From Acanthaster planci (Eukaryota; Echinodermata; Asteroidea; Valvatida; Acanthasteridae), in the NCBI RefSeq assembly GCF_001949145.1, contig NW_019091559.1, forward strand, positions 32,515 through 94,514: 62,000 bases of DNA, in the 5' to 3' direction. Positions 37,072-50,510 of this stretch are shown here, piece by piece; the stretch's first letter is position 1; each line of letters begins with the position of its first letter. A program made the position numbers and the translations under genes. The notes below the pieces were generated by a model. The model was not told where the DNA came from. It worked only from the letters and a program-made list of their open reading frames with translations, and searched no databases.

Positions 37072-40000
37072 GTTAGGCAATTCTGCCCTAAAAAACATTA
37101 CATTCTGTCGATGCGCGAAATTACAATGTAAGTTTCTATGAGTTCCTTTAATGTTCGGTGGCGCTCTTACTTTCCACGCACAAAGAACAAGCGTAAGTAC
37201 AATGTACTTGGAGAAGTGAACTGGTAACGACTGTACAGTGGTTGCAGGCCAGCAAATAAGGTACCATGGAAAACAATGACAAATACCCACTTTTAAAAAA
37301 TGTCAAGAAAAACACTACTTTATCCGTTGTTGAAGAAACACATCACATTAAAATTTGTTAACTCGTGTCTTTTTATAGTTTTGAATGTATAATATCATAA
37401 ACGTCTGAGCTATGATCTGCCTTATAACGTCGTGCATTGCGTCACCTTTTCATAAATAGAAGCCTTCTCTTTATTGCAAAATAGAGCTACAAAAAGAGCC
37501 TGTTTGTATCTGTTCCCTCAAAAATACAAGGTGAATGTCCAGATGGTTATTTCCTCCTTTCTTTGTAAAATTAATTATAGTCTATTTGCCACAAAATGTT
37601 TTTAAAACACAGAAATTTAAGTAGTCGGGATTTTGTACCCCAGGAAAACTCTGGACTAAATTTGTGGCGGGCTGTAAGCAAAGAGTCAATTTCGTTGGAA
37701 ACCGTTAGACCCTGCTGTCGCCCTCGACGGCGTTGCGCTGTGTGTTAAAAGCGCCCTCTGAAGCTGTCTTCTTTGCTTTTCGCAGGACAGTGAGATGTTG
37801 AATTGAAGAGGAGGGGTAGTTTCAACCTCATTCAGGTATCACAACATAATTTCAAATTCTTGCTTCGTATTCTCCATTTGTGCATACGCAATATTTTTTG
37901 TTTGCTTTGTTGGAAAAAGTGCAAATACACCACGCTCAACGCAGCATAAGGGCGATTCACAGAGATGTTTGTCGAGAGAGTTACGACATGATTGTCTCAA
38001 TTGTTGGAACCAAAATGGTGAATTATGCGCCAGTGAGGTGCACACAGCCAATTAGAACACAATAGTTGCACGCTGTACATCACATATAATGAACAACCTT
38101 TTGGTTGCACTGTCTAAAGTTGACACTCAGTTCTGGCGATTCGCAATGTCATGCACCACCAAGAGGTTGCCAAGGTGAGGCCCTTTTCGCAGTTTATTGT
38201 GGGAACACACTGACGAAAGTTCTTTGAGGCGGCTGCGCTGTACACAAGGAACTTGAGTTGTTCTGCTTTCCTTTCTTGAGTTAATTAAAGATTAAGAAGG
38301 GTTTATAGTATAACTCTTTTTAAATCGTGTTTTTGTGGGGCGCGGGATGTCCTGATCAAACACATATTTCCTCTTATTGTCTATTGAAATTCTCTCAAAT
38401 AAAATAAGCGGCAAGTCGGCTACTTGCAAGTCGGCCGACGGCAAACGTGTCATGCAAATTAAAAACAAAACAAAAACACCTTGGATTCGTTAAATCAATC
38501 AATCAATCAATCAATCATCAAAGTGTTTAAGATGGCTATATCCACAAAAGTGATCAGAGACACCGTGAGTGACTATAGTGGAATAGGTATACGAAAGGGA
38601 CATACTGCTGCTGAAAAGGAAGGTTTTCAGTCTTCCCTTGAAAAAAGTGACGGAGTCGCTTGCCCGAATCTCCAATGGCAATTTGTTCTCTAAACGTGGA
38701 GCGGCACAGGCAAAGGCCCTGTCACCACGGGAAGCCGTCCTACCGCGTGGTTGTTCCAGCAGCAGTCTTTCCGAGTGCTGATTTACAACAGCAACTCTGA
38801 AAGTCTTTAGTACCTAAACACAAAAGGAAAATTCCAAGCTTTGCTTCCCGTTGTAGGAGAGAGCTTGTCCTAAATAACAGACAAGTTGACCCGTAATAGG
38901 CTTCGTAGTGGACAAAATTCAGCATGACAAAATATTTAAAACGAAAAAATAAGCACGCAAGAGTTGCAGCATATGCAAGAAATATTTATTAATTAGAAAG
39001 GCCAAAAATGCAACGACATTCAGAAAATAAACGTAAGATTTCATAAAATGGGTTACGGTGTGAAGAGTCTCAGTTTATGTATAATATAGTTTCAACATAA
39101 AATGTTCATGACAAACGTTAATACATGCGTCATTGATGAATAAATAAATATTTGTATATACAGTCGTTTGTAGAAACTGATGATAATAATACGATGAACA
39201 TTAATAATTGATCAGGTTTCGTTATAAGCTCTTCGACTTGACAACTACTCATCGTTGATGTAGAAAACTCATTAAAGTGAGGTGAATTTTGTTGAACTCA
39301 CTGTTCATTTTCATAACTAGGCTTGCCAGTTGATTTTATTGAGAAAACACCATTTTGTTAAAAGTATTTGTTTTAAGAACAATTTAAAAAATTTAAAAAG
39401 TAAGACAAGTAATTGAAAGCTAAAAAACATCATCCCTAGTAATTTGGTTGATATTGAATTTGATTGCATTCTTTACAAATTTCAAGCTTTTACAGTAGGT
39501 GAAAAGCACTGCCAACTTTGCCTTCTCTACTCCTCCCCTAAGTCGTAGCCTTTGTCACCTCAGATTCTGCTCAAAATTTGACTACACTCACTTTGACCAT
39601 TAATTTTATAAAAAACCCCCATCCAGTACAGCCTGCTTCATGCCATGCTGGATAGGAAAATAATTTGCAAAAAGTTTAAAATTTTGCATTTCTTTTTGTT
39701 TGTTCCTAAACAAAAATCACATAAAGGAAAGACCTTTGTGAAAGATTTGCTACCAGACTAATTGAAAGAAAGTAATTAATAATAAAAAAACAACCTAAAT
39801 CTAAAACACATAAAGACCGGGGCATGTAAAAGAGGACAGTGAGGAAGCAGTGATCTGTGGGTCCCAAATTAGCCGCTAGCTAAACCAGCTTGTTGTCTCC
39901 AACTCCTTACAATTATATTGAGAGGAATTCAGTATGTTTCCGCAAGTAATTCAAACATGTAAGTCCATTTTGCTTTGTGAGGTAATGAAGGCAGTGTGTA

Positions 40001-41330
40001 CCCCCTACAGTCCTCTGATATGGTGCCAACTGTGTGTCTCTGTGTGTGGTTTGATGGGCACGTACCATGAGAGTGAAAAAAAAAAACAGTTGTGCACCAA
40101 GCCGATGCGTTACGCAGTTAACAGCTCAAGCCAGAAGCAAAGCTGAACAATGGATCGAATTCATCTTTACTAGGATCGAAGCAAAGGCAAAACTACAGAA
40201 AAATCGACAAAGCCCCAACGAATTATTCAGGCGACCATAATTCAGAAAGCTTGAAACTAATTCATCGAGATCAGGCAACTTTCTGCGAGACGGATGGGTA
40301 CTGAATGAGGCAAATTTAGCGAAAACCAAAGAAAAAGAAGCTTAAAATAATAAAAAAGAAAGTAATATAATTTCTAGCATGCATATGAAATGTTAACTAA
40401 TGATTAAAATAGGAAAATGCAATCCACTTTTTGTGCCAGAGATTCTTTTTACAATGTACAATACAGGACCAACAAAATAGGTTCGTATAGGCCTAGTTGT
40501 TACACATTGCATGTTTTCAAGGGCTTTTATTATACATGTGCGGGATGAATGACCATTTACCTGAGAGGTTTGCTTGAATAAGCAAAGTTGTAATTGACTG
40601 TCAACACTTCTGTCTGATGATAGAAAAAGATTCTTTTTTATACCACTTTCATACCACGGAATTAATTGAAAGGTCTTGACTCCGATAACTTCTCTTCGTT
40701 GATTAATACAAGTTGATTAGTACTTATTGGGGCCCATTGATGAATTTTGCAAATGTTTAAACTCAATTCATTTGGGGTTAGCCCGAGAATTGGCATTTGT
40801 CGTGGAAAGATGAACTTGTGAAGAGCTTAAAAATTGTTGCAGTGAATGAACACGATAAATACTGTACAAACCAATGGGAATGTCCAATATCAAACTAACT
40901 TTACTGTCATCGATAAATATCATTTATTGGCCTAAGTGTAGTCAGTCTGTCTTCAAATTTGGGATAAATTTTATCAGGTTTTCATCAATATCTGCAATCT
41001 CTTACCCTAAATGTTTAGTAACATTCTATTTCCGTTTGTTTGAAAGGCTGAAAAGCAACAGTTGCAAATATCATAATGATCTTTTTGAGGATAATTAAAG
41101 CTATACATTTTGACTTTGCATAAGAAATCTTTCCACAACTCAGAAGAGGCGGCGATGCGACATTTAGAGCAATATTATGACCACGGGCTTATCTAACAGC
41201 TACTCGCACTTCGCACAGGCTTTCAAAGACATATTATAAAAAAAGGAATAAGTAATTTGAATAATACATAAAGCTTTCGATTTCTTAATTATTTATTATC
41301 TCCTACCAATAAAAGACACAGATGTTGGAA
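37072..41330. other. Gene-free stretch with a microsatellite
   Basis: An (AATC)n tetranucleotide tract lies at about 38492-38517 at the edge of a segment (38520-38790) that looks like a dispersed repeat tail. From about 40230 onward the sequence is the 3' flank of gene A, duplicated at 57540 onward behind gene B. No gene is supported. Confidence 0.45.
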
Positions 41331-41380
41331 TGACGTGAGATGAGGTGAGGTGACTCACATCAACGCTGTTGATCAGTTGG

Positions 41381-44300
41381 TTATATTTCCATGCCAGTCT
41401 CCATAATTGCCAGTAGCTGTTAAATAGAAACAAATCAAAAAGAGAGACAGAAAGAATATTATGGTAAATAATTATGTTTAGGATGGTGGGTCGTTTGTAA
41501 GGGATTGGAAGTGAGTCCTTATCCGCTTCAAGCCGGATGGCGTATTAACACAATTTTCCTTCTTGAGTAATTCGAATTAATTTTGGGAGCTCACACTCTA
41601 CGCAAAAGAGCTAAGGGATTAAAGACCTCCTTTGTTTGAGCAAACGGCACTTACAAAAAAAGATAAAGTTGTATCAAGGTTTGCACTACTCCAAAATACG
41701 CGCCAATAGAAAACAGTGAAAATCAGACCGAAATAGCGCCGCCTGTTCACTCTCTGGAAGTGGTAGCCTCCGGTTTTTTTCACTGGAAATTCAAGGTTAT
41801 GGCCAGAAGATAACTTTTCGTTTAGGGGGGCTAGTCACCATTTTTATTATTCGCCTTTCCTCGAAGATACCTCCAAAATATTAGTAAAACTATGTGCTCA
41901 AATCTGAATGTAGCCGCCAGCCTCTATCCAAAATAAGCCTGCAATTTGGGTCTTTTTGTAAAAGAAATACCCAAAACTGGAAACTATCAATCCCAAATTC
42001 GGGATTTTTAGAAATATTTCTATGATCCTAGGCCTTATTAAGTCATGTCTTACTGTATTAAAAAAACGTGGGATCAAAAAATATTAATGAACTCGCACGC
42101 GCAAATACAACGATTTGGTGGAATGCACCCCGAAACAATACAGGCTATTCACAATAGTGCGCCTCGAAGAGTTTGCAACGCATACGCCATTCACAACGGG
42201 CGAAATCTGTCGAACCTTTCCAAACGTGCATTGGGTAGACAGATTTTGTTTTGGTGATCGCCTACGCGTTGCAAATAGTTGGAGGCGCGATTTTCTGATT
42301 TCCCCCGTATTGCCAAAATCAAATATGGCCACGTGTGACTCTTGTATGAGGCCTATATCTACCAGGGCAGTTGAAAAACGGGGAAAAGAAAGAAAGTGCT
42401 GGAACCTAAAGTGTGCCTTGACGAATATGCGGGAAATAAATCCTCGACCAAGCAGCTTTTTCGGGTGAGAAAATCCAACGTTAACTGGCTTTTTAGACTA
42501 AAAACTGACAGCGCCCTCCCTTGTTTGCAAGAGCTTGGCAAATTTTGAATCTTTAAAGAAGCGCACTTAACGATTCACTTCATTCCAAAGAGATTTCCAT
42601 ACTTAGAGCAAAAGTTCAAACGTGCAGGAAGTTCTAAGAAAAAATCACTAATCCTTTAATCGAAACTTACTTTGGAGTGCTTTTTCAATGAGTGGCGCTG
42701 TTTGTGAAACAGTTAAATTTTCGAATTTATAATATATTTCTGTTTGCAGATTTTTATAAATTAGGAAGGGTTGATAATTCGGATTTCACTTGAGAACACG
42801 TTTTATGCTACTTTCTAAACAGAAAGAACCACCATCTCTTCGTGGTTCCTTTTATTGAAAACTCGACATTTTCAAACCTTTTTTAGAGTGCTAATGCTAA
42901 TTTTCATAACATAGACTGTCCGGGGGTTACTGTCAAAACTGGGAACCCAGAATATGGTGACTGAGACAACAAGTTACGCAGTTGTTTCGTGTAATAATCA
43001 ATTTGAGGCAAAATAAATTGCAGCTTCAAATAATTTATCACTGTGGAACATTGGAGGCTCTTGTCACTAAGTGGGTCAGTAGTGTTCCCTTGCGGTTGCT
43101 GGCAAGGTGATTTAATGCCTCGAACTAGTTACTGGCGTGACCTTAAAATGGTAGTAGCACTGGAGAGAGTTACTCCCGGCCACTTTTGCTTGACTGCGGC
43201 AGCCGTGGCGTTTGGTTGGAAAAGAGAAAATCTGTTTGTTTTGCAAAAGCAACCCTCCTCCATCCCGTTCAATGCCACCAATCGACAAAAAAGTTGGAAT
43301 GCGAGAGTCCACCTGTCCCTGAGTTCAGTTCAAACTGAAACAGCAACGAATCACCAGAGAAAATGAAACGTAATCGACAGCAAAAATTAGTTCCCAAGTA
43401 TCTAGCAAATTACACATTTTTGGCTGATCATATTCACACTCAATAATATTCAAAAATAAAGAAATAAAAATCCCCCGAAATGCTGTGAAAATAGCAGCAT
43501 CTAAGCAACAGAGTACAAATCACAAAAAATGAACAAAGGAGTACTAAAATGTATACACTGCGTGGGCCTTTGTACTCTCGTGCATTACATCAGTGCTCAT
43601 TACGACAGGAAAGTGGCCCTATTAGACATAACAGAGATACATAATTCATATTTCCCAGAGTTCATATAAATAGGTGCAGTTCCACATCAGTAAATTTCCG
43701 GGGTATTTACGAAAGGGAAAGAGCAAATTTAATAAACAGAATTACGCCATGCCGCACTGATTAAATGAATTTCCAATCATCTCCAATTCTTTGGAAACGA
43801 GAACTGTGATAAATGACATATGATTTGGCCTTAGTTTCTGGTTTTCAATGGAAGAATCATTCAAAAGCTCCACGAATGGTGGTTGCTTATCCCCAAGAAA
43901 TAATACCTCTTGTGGGTATGGATACCTCATTGGGTGTAGGAGGCCTCACTAGGGTGAAATCTTTTGGAGGAATCCAGTGCATATTCGCATTTCGTCGACG
44001 GGTTGGGGGCACTGAAAGGCTGTAAAGTATGTTTCGTGAACATGATTCGACTACCGAGGGATGTACACCCCTGCCACTTATTTGCAAAGAATCTGACCTA
44101 AATAGCCGTGTAGTAATGATGCAGTAGGGAGAAAGTGAACCGAATATTCATAAGGGCGCCCTTATTAAATTCTAAGGTTCTTATTTCTTTTACCACTTGA
44201 GGTAAGGTCGGTCAGTCGAAAAAAAAAAACCTTAAAAAAAATTCCATGTTGCTGGTGTAGGGATATGCAGGAATCGCAGTGGGCCACGGAAAGGCGCGGT

Positions 44301-47300
44301 ATACCGAATGTTCACGCGAACGACGACCGTCGTTTGCGAAATCGAAAGTTTTCAGGGCTTTTGTTCTCAAAGGTCATGCTGGCCAATTTTTTCCCTTCAT
44401 TTTTTTTTTGGGGGGGGTTAGGTCTTTTTAGCAGGGTGGGCGGGGAAAACATAGCTTTTTTCCGTGATCGGGAGCCCAAAATAGGGTTGGTAGGAAATGA
44501 AAACCATAGAATATAAAAAGGGTGCCCTGATAAACATAAGTCTGCAAGCTTGAATCAACATATGTTGTAAGCTTTATTGTAACAAAAAATAACTCAGGTA
44601 TGTCGCCTGGCATGTCTAAAGGATTATATTACTTAGCCTATTTTTTTTTATCACGACCACTTCTTTCCCCTCCTGACTTTGAAAGATTGAGAAACTGATT
44701 TGTCCAGGCACAAACCATCATACTTTTATACCGTTAGTTCACGTATACTTTCGAAGTAAGAATAACAATCAAACGTACTGAATCAGGGGGGATCAATGAT
44801 TTGTTTTCGCACAATGTAGTGTGGGTACTAAATTAAGCCCTCGCCGTTGTTAAAGTTACATAATATCGTAGGTATATCATTAACGGTACACGCAAAAGAA
44901 AACCAATACATGTATATGGCAAGGAGCGGGTTGAGGGGCTGACCCCCGACCCTTCCCTCAAGGTCCACGCCCGAACATGCACATAAGATGTGAAGTTTGT
45001 AGGCATTCCTTCCGATTCCCTTGATTTACAGAAGAGTAACATGCATCAAAATGTAGTTCTCATTTTTGATATTTTTTTACCTTGAGGATGCGTTCTTGCC
45101 AAGCTGGTATCCGAATCTGATAAACATCACCAATGAAATACGACGAAAGATCACTCGGCTGATCAAAAGCACCATACTCTGGCTGTGATTGGACAAGAAT
45201 AGCTCAATTCAGTTTCTATTCAAAGCAAGAACTATTTTCTATACTCCTTAGTGTCCAATAATGTGGCCAAAATTTTATTCCTTACTGATGTAAATGTATA
45301 CGTTTTTGGAAATGCAGTCATAAAAATGTCAGTCAAGTGTTGATCCATTTCACTGATTAACACCATTGATTAAAAAAAACTTGCATTAATGCGAACAGGG
45401 CATCGATTTAGAGAAATAAATATGAAGTATCAATTTTAAAGACCTCTTTGTTGCGTCGTGCGATTAAGGTCCGTAGAAGAGAAGTTCTTTGCAGGTCTGG
45501 GACAGTTCGCTTTCTTTTACCTGAAAATAATGAAAAGAAATCGAGCAGGAGGATTCTGTTTAACGGGAATAAAGCAATTAACAGTATTAATCATGCCATG
45601 TTAGGTCACTCAACTGCAAAAGTCTAGTTTCCAAAACTAGGTCAGGATACACATAAAATATCGCTGAACAGTGCCCGATGATGGGAGAAAATTGTCGCGA
45701 CTGACATATTCCTAGGCGAAGACTGTCGACAAAGTTAGATCACGCACTTCGCTAACCCATCTACGTGAGTTATTGTGGTATCCGCCCCGAGCGAAACCAA
45801 GAGAGGGGGCACTTTTCCTAGCAACGAGGGCTCCTCTGGATCTGCACTTCACTGGTTCACGAACGACTATGACATGTATGCGTTGTGGTCATATCGCAAC
45901 CAACAATCCTCTCCACAACATTGTTGGTTTTTTGGCAAGCAACCAGAGTGTGTCCCTGCTCGAAACGTAGAGGCCAACACTGCAAACGTGAAACGATGTT
46001 TCCTTTCGGCTTGAGTATCCTGTTTTTGAGTCATTTTCATAACTATAATAATGTAAACAGATTGCATTACAGTTGTCAACTTCAAAACGAAATATCAGTT
46101 GAGCTTCCACAAGCACTTCAAACGGCAGTTCTTATGAAAATTGTTGGCGGTGCAGACGCTATTTTTGGGGGGGTGTATATTGGAATTATGTAACTTGCAT
46201 ATACAATTGTCTGTGTCTTGACAAGTATATGATGTTAGCGATCATAACAACCATAAGGAAAATAAGCTACAGAATGAGGAAAGTGATATCGAAAGAAAAT
46301 TTGTTCGGTTCTCGGAGGAGAGATCAAGAATTAACGGTTCTCGGAGGAGAGATCAAGAATTAATGCTGTGATGAGTGTGTTGAGTGCTAACGGTCTTTGA
46401 GCTTAGGTCTTACTTACAATTGTGAGTTCTCAGGCAATCACCTCGTAGCTGGTTGACCCGTTGATTCCCACAGGGCTTGCCATTTTCATCTGCATAAAAA
46501 ATAGCAATCAGTTCAGGCATTTCCAGGATATTCGAATGGCATGAGGCAAATTTAAACCATTCACTGTGGTTTTTGATGGCACACTTATGAGAATAAGCTC
46601 ATAACGTTTGCCAATAAAAATATTTTTAGAAGAATAGTTAGAAAGTATGACTTCTGCACGCTTTCTAAAGGTGCTGCCACGAGCGCTGTTAGAACTATTC
46701 AGATTGTGCAATAAATTGACTGTTGAACTTAACCTCTAATCATTCCTAAGTGAACGCAAGAATAGATTAAAACAAACGTGAAGTTGCAACCCTGCCCCGG
46801 CATTTTTGTAGCACATGCAGGAGAGGCCAGATGATGAAGAGCTGGAGTTAACCACTTCATCGCCTGGCTGTTAGAAGAAATTTTAAACACTCATTTTATG
46901 GACTATTTATTATACACATATGCACAAAGAATGGTCATGGTGGTAATACCATAAGCGTCCAATCAAAACCTTATGATCATATCCCTCCAGACTCCCAATG
47001 GATTTTTTCACTACTTTCAGAAAACCCTCTAAAATCGTCCTTGTGATTAGTCTCCAGTCTATTTTTGGGGGGGTGGATAACGACTTCAAAATGAATTGCT
47101 TCTGTCCCATGCGCACGAGGTTGAAAGATGTCAGCAAGGCTGCTCATTAGCCTAACAAAGGAACTTAAAACATAATTCCTTGCAGGAGCTTTCAAAAACG
47201 GGTAAAGCTCTAAAGTGTGGGACAAATTGAGCTAAGCAAAAAGTAACTAATCGTGGGTTGAATCATGAGATATTAGTTGAGGATGGTCATTCGATCATTG

Positions 47301-48200
47301 TTACCCATTACATGCATGTGTATTCACACAGACAGAAGAGCAACGTTTGGGTAGGAAGCAATTGTTGAATTCTTTCTGCGCACCATAAAGCCAATTAGAT
47401 GAAACAATTAACAATTATGACAAACATGATGATAATTAGAGGGTTTCAAATAGGTAAATGGTGAAAGCCGAGAAAAACCCACTGATGCTTTGAAGCTCCT
47501 GATTATTCTGGCATCTTTTTCGGACCTGTGTGAAATTGCAGTATCCTCCACAGTGTTCTGAAATATCAAACACAAATGCACAATAACATGCACAAACTAT
47601 CTTAAAATGTCTCCTTTAAAACGATGCACTGTGTTTCACAATACGGGTCGTTTAAAAATTTCCATCGAAAAATATGTATTTTCAGTGGAAATCATGTCAT
47701 TGTTTAAGTTACAAATTGTCCCCATGACTTTCCGGACCCTTGTCAGTTAATTTTGACACCTTACGGCGTTTTTAATCCGACAAAACCCAAGAAACAAATG
47801 CTAAAAACAGTCCGAGTAAATCTAATATTTTCCTTACTAAGACAGTCGAGTGGTAAAAGAAAGTTGCTGTAACATGCACTTGAAAAATTCAAACTCGCCT
47901 TTCAAACGTTACAATGCCTATGGAACTGTTCACTACATGTTATAGCGATCAAACTCTTCAATCTTAACGATCAAACGAGTCTTATTCCCTAATTTAAAAT
48001 AACTGTCAAAAAACCCTTCTTGTGTAAGGACTGTATAAATAAAAGACAGATTAAACTTATCGTCGATAATGGGACATTCAGTCATTTTTGGCGTAGTACT
48101 TTCATAATTTAAGTGAAAACTTACCATTGGCATTATCGGCCTTTGTGATGACAATCAGAACTGTCACTAAGAAACATAAAATGCAGGTTGCCAAGTTCAT
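41381..48200 (-). CDS. Predicted secreted cysteine-rich precursor, gene A (six small coding exons), unrecognised family
   Basis: Coding exons on the minus strand are 48200-48125, 47557-47483, 46489-46418, 45520-45444, 45182-45081 and 41416-41381 (TAA). They total 438 nt (145 residues plus stop), all with GT-AG introns in phases 1,1,1,0,0. Residues 1-22 or so form a classic signal peptide. Exons 2-3 encode a domain with cysteines at 28, 32, 41, 57, 69 and 75 and an N-F-T glycosylation sequon at 33-35. A KRKR furin-like site follows the sixth cysteine directly (76-79), with a further RR at 96-97. Exon 5 encodes a hydrophilic/aromatic segment and exon 6 ends in Met-Glu-Ile. I recognise no family. 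A secreted peptide, defence or signalling factor is an inference. Support comes from paralogue B, whose shared exons have identical lengths, phases and cysteine spacing. No long single open frame covers the gene. Confidence 0.75.
41690..42140. repeat. 450 bp dispersed repeat, copy 1
   Basis: It runs from AATAGAAAACAGTG to a GTGGAATGCACCC end and matches 49430-49860 at about 75-80% by eye. It is absent from the corresponding intron of gene B, so it is a later insertion. There is no coding capacity. Confidence 0.6.
42146..42302. mobile_element. Diverged palindromic MITE (TTCACAATAGTGCGCC family), copy 1
   Basis: It shares its left TIR and core (AGAGTTTGCAACGCAT, CCTTTCCAAA) with the element at 58689-58852. 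The right TIR is degenerate. It lies in intron 5 of gene A directly after the 450 bp repeat. Confidence 0.55.
46306..46363. repeat. Perfect 29 bp tandem duplication
   Basis: Two identical copies beginning CGGTTCTCGGAGGAGAG lie at 46306-46334 and 46335-46363. The equivalent place in unit B (about 61570) has one diverged copy, so this duplication is recent. It is within intron 3 of gene A, close to the exon 3 donor. Confidence 0.75.
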
Positions 48201-49400
48201 TGTGTCAACTGGTAACGAAAGAACGGATTACTGTCTGGATCTCGATTACGGTGCACGCTGGATGACCACTTTTATTTGTGTAGCAGGATGATAACCGACG
48301 GAAATGGTGAATTGCACAGGCAGAATAAACCTTCTCAAATGCGATGATTAACTCTCGCTGCTTTATGGTATAACCCGTTTTACTTTTTATACCTTTTATC
48401 AAACCCGCCCGCCAATTCTAATCTCAACAGCAGGAACAAGAAGACAAAAGCAACAAAGCATTGTACAGGCGTGTAATGTGTCATTTGGGTTGATTGTGGA
48501 ATGGTCTCTCTACCATCATAACGGCGAAAAGCATGAAAGTTTAATAGGCAAGTGCGGGTGGAAAACTGAGTAAAAATTGCACGTGGATATCCACGGACGA
48601 TTTGTCCAGAGGGCAGCAAGAGTTTCCGAATCGACGAAGCGCAAAACTCATAAACCATACGAGAAGCCAGAATTTTTCACCGAAAATGAGTGAGTGGGAA
48701 TCTGGATGAAGCTTCAGAATTTTGATAAGCGGATGCTGGGGCGAATCTTTTAAGGGGTATCTTCCGACGACGCCCACGGCTGCACATCAAAACTGTATTG
48801 GAACAGGCTATTGCTGGTAAGTGTGGAGTAACCATGGTGTGCATATAGTACATCTGTTCATTGGCCCATTTATGCGGTCTGGAAGAGCACAGTGCTACTT
48901 CAGATTGCATTCGGGAACTTGTGACGTTTTCCTCACTCAATGAATTATACTTTAGCATGTTGTTTGTAAGCAATTCCCAACTAATCATTTGCTTTGTACA
49001 TATTCCAAGTAAATCTACATTTCATTCGAGGCCATAACAAAAGATAATCTATTCACGGCCAGTGCCTGTAGGCCTGTATTCAGCCAGGCGTGTGTTTACT
49101 TCAACCAAGCTTTGCTCGGGTGAAATTTTAAAAGGTGCCTCTATCTGCATGGGCCGTCCTCTCTTACTTTAACTGTAGATGACAGGTCCTTGTCCCACCT
49201 TTATTTTGGAAAGAATAAGAACTGTTAACACCATGAACTCGGTTCGTCATTTTTTTCGCTGAAAATTCATCCATGTCATACCCACACACACAGAAACAAA
49301 ACACTTCTCACTCCGTCTATAGGTCTATACAATTCTTGATGTGCGGCTCGGAGTGGAGGAAAATCCGATCAGCGCATGGAATTTACGACAAATCTCTGGG
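48201..49400. other. Upstream region of gene A; no gene
   Basis: It contains the putative TATA box at 48383-48391 and otherwise unique sequence. Open frames of up to 103 codons on the minus strand show no motif and no duplicate. Unit B's equivalent would lie outside the window. Confidence 0.4.
48383..48391 (-). promoter_or_regulatory. Putative TATA box of gene A
   Basis: TATAAAAAG reads on the minus strand about 185 bp upstream of the predicted ATG at 48200. This would place the transcript start near 48355 with a 5' UTR of about 150 nt. Position and motif are the only support. Confidence 0.4.
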
Positions 49401-49429
49401 ATCAAAATTTAGTGCCCAAACACACGCCC

Positions 49430-49860
49430 ATAGAAAACAGTGCAAAATCGGACCGAAATACCGCCGCCTGTTGACTCCCTTGAAGAGGTTGGCCTCCGTT
49501 TTTTCACTGTAAATTCAAAATTATGGCCAGAAGATCACTTTTCGTTTCACTTTCATGGGCTTAACCACGAAAACGTTTTTGTATTTACCTTTCAAGGAAG
49601 ATACCCCCCAAAAGCAGTGAAACTAAGCGCTCATTTCTGAACTTAGCCGCCCGCCTCTATCCAAAATAGGCCCAAAATTTGGGGTATTTTGTGAAAGAAA
49701 TACCCCGAACTGGAAACTATCAGCTCCAAATTCAAGATTTACAGAAATATTTCTATGTTCCCTCCCGAGTATGGTCTGTCTTATTGTAAAAATCCCGTGG
49801 CATCACAAAATATTGAGCTTTCGCGTAGAAATAAAACCATTTAGTGGAATGCACCCTGTA
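49430..49860. repeat. 450 bp dispersed repeat, copy 2
   Basis: This is the counterpart of 41690-42140, in the same orientation, with the same left start (ATAGAAAACAGTG) and right end (GTGGAATGCACCC). It is not associated with a gene. Confidence 0.6.
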
Positions 49861-50510
49861 GCGCGTATACGCGCTTTTATACGCGTTTTCGACGGTACAC
49901 GTTTTCGACACTTGACCTTCTACGTCACAGCGCGCGATGTAAACAACTCTGTAGTCACGAACTCAAACTTGGAATCTCCTGGTTGTTTGCTGCTCCGTGT
50001 CCGTCACCGAACATGTGGAAAGTTAAAGCTCTTCTGGTAGGTTAATTACTTGCACGATTCAAATAGTTGTTCTATTGGGGCCTATTTTACTAGATACAAA
50101 ATGGTGAGGCATTTCTTAGCTCATGTTTTCTTTATTATTGGTCCTAAAAAGTTTCTGTACGGTGCGCAATAACAAAACTCTCGATAGGCCTAATGCAGAA
50201 TTTTAAAAAAGTCACCGAGTCACCATTACGGAGGCTTCTAATAAGCGTATCGCTTATATTTTTTTATCATTATTTAAAAGACATAAAGTAAGATTGTCAG
50301 ATAGGTTTCATTTAGTTAAATACAAAAATTAATATAATGATTTCGTGTGAATTTCATGAATGTATATTCGTCTAAAATGCATCTCAGCCCCTATTTATGA
50401 TTTTTTTCCTTGGTAAATTTATTATGTATTATTATTTCTTTTTTCACATAACATGGGCATGAGTTCGGTGAAACAACCCTGGTCAGTCACCTGCAGGAAC
50501 TACATGTCAG

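Larger units (their letters stand above)
40230..46890. repeat. Segmental tandem duplication, unit A (contains exons 3-6 of gene A)
   Basis: Colinear patches match 57540-61990: for example 40230-40330 with 57540-57690, 43370-43760 with 58990-59420, 44000 with 59690, 45090-45530 with 60450-60900, 45890-46150 with 61195-61400, and 46684-46750 with 61800-61860. Unit A is longer, mainly through insertions near 41.6-43.0 kb. Exons are the best-conserved parts except exon 3. Confidence 0.75.

Noticed and set aside
38481-38925. Short frames next to the AATC microsatellite
   Set aside because: They look like a dispersed repeat tail, with no domain and no intact frame.
43887-44087. Minus-strand frame with PNEVS..TRG text resembling a frame at 59582-59660
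   Set aside because: Similarity follows the segmental duplication, but indels shift the frame between copies. I treat it as intronic DNA of genes A and B.
45430-45520. Alternative reading of exon 4 in phase 0 ending at an early stop
   Set aside because: The stop positions differ between copies A and B, while the phase-1 reading is open in both, completes the sixth cysteine codon and joins exon 5 in frame.
45867-46085. Cysteine-containing minus-strand frame between exons 3 and 4 of gene A
   Set aside because: The homologous DNA in gene B (61190-61380) keeps the sequence but not the cysteines or the frame. A spliced exon is not supported.
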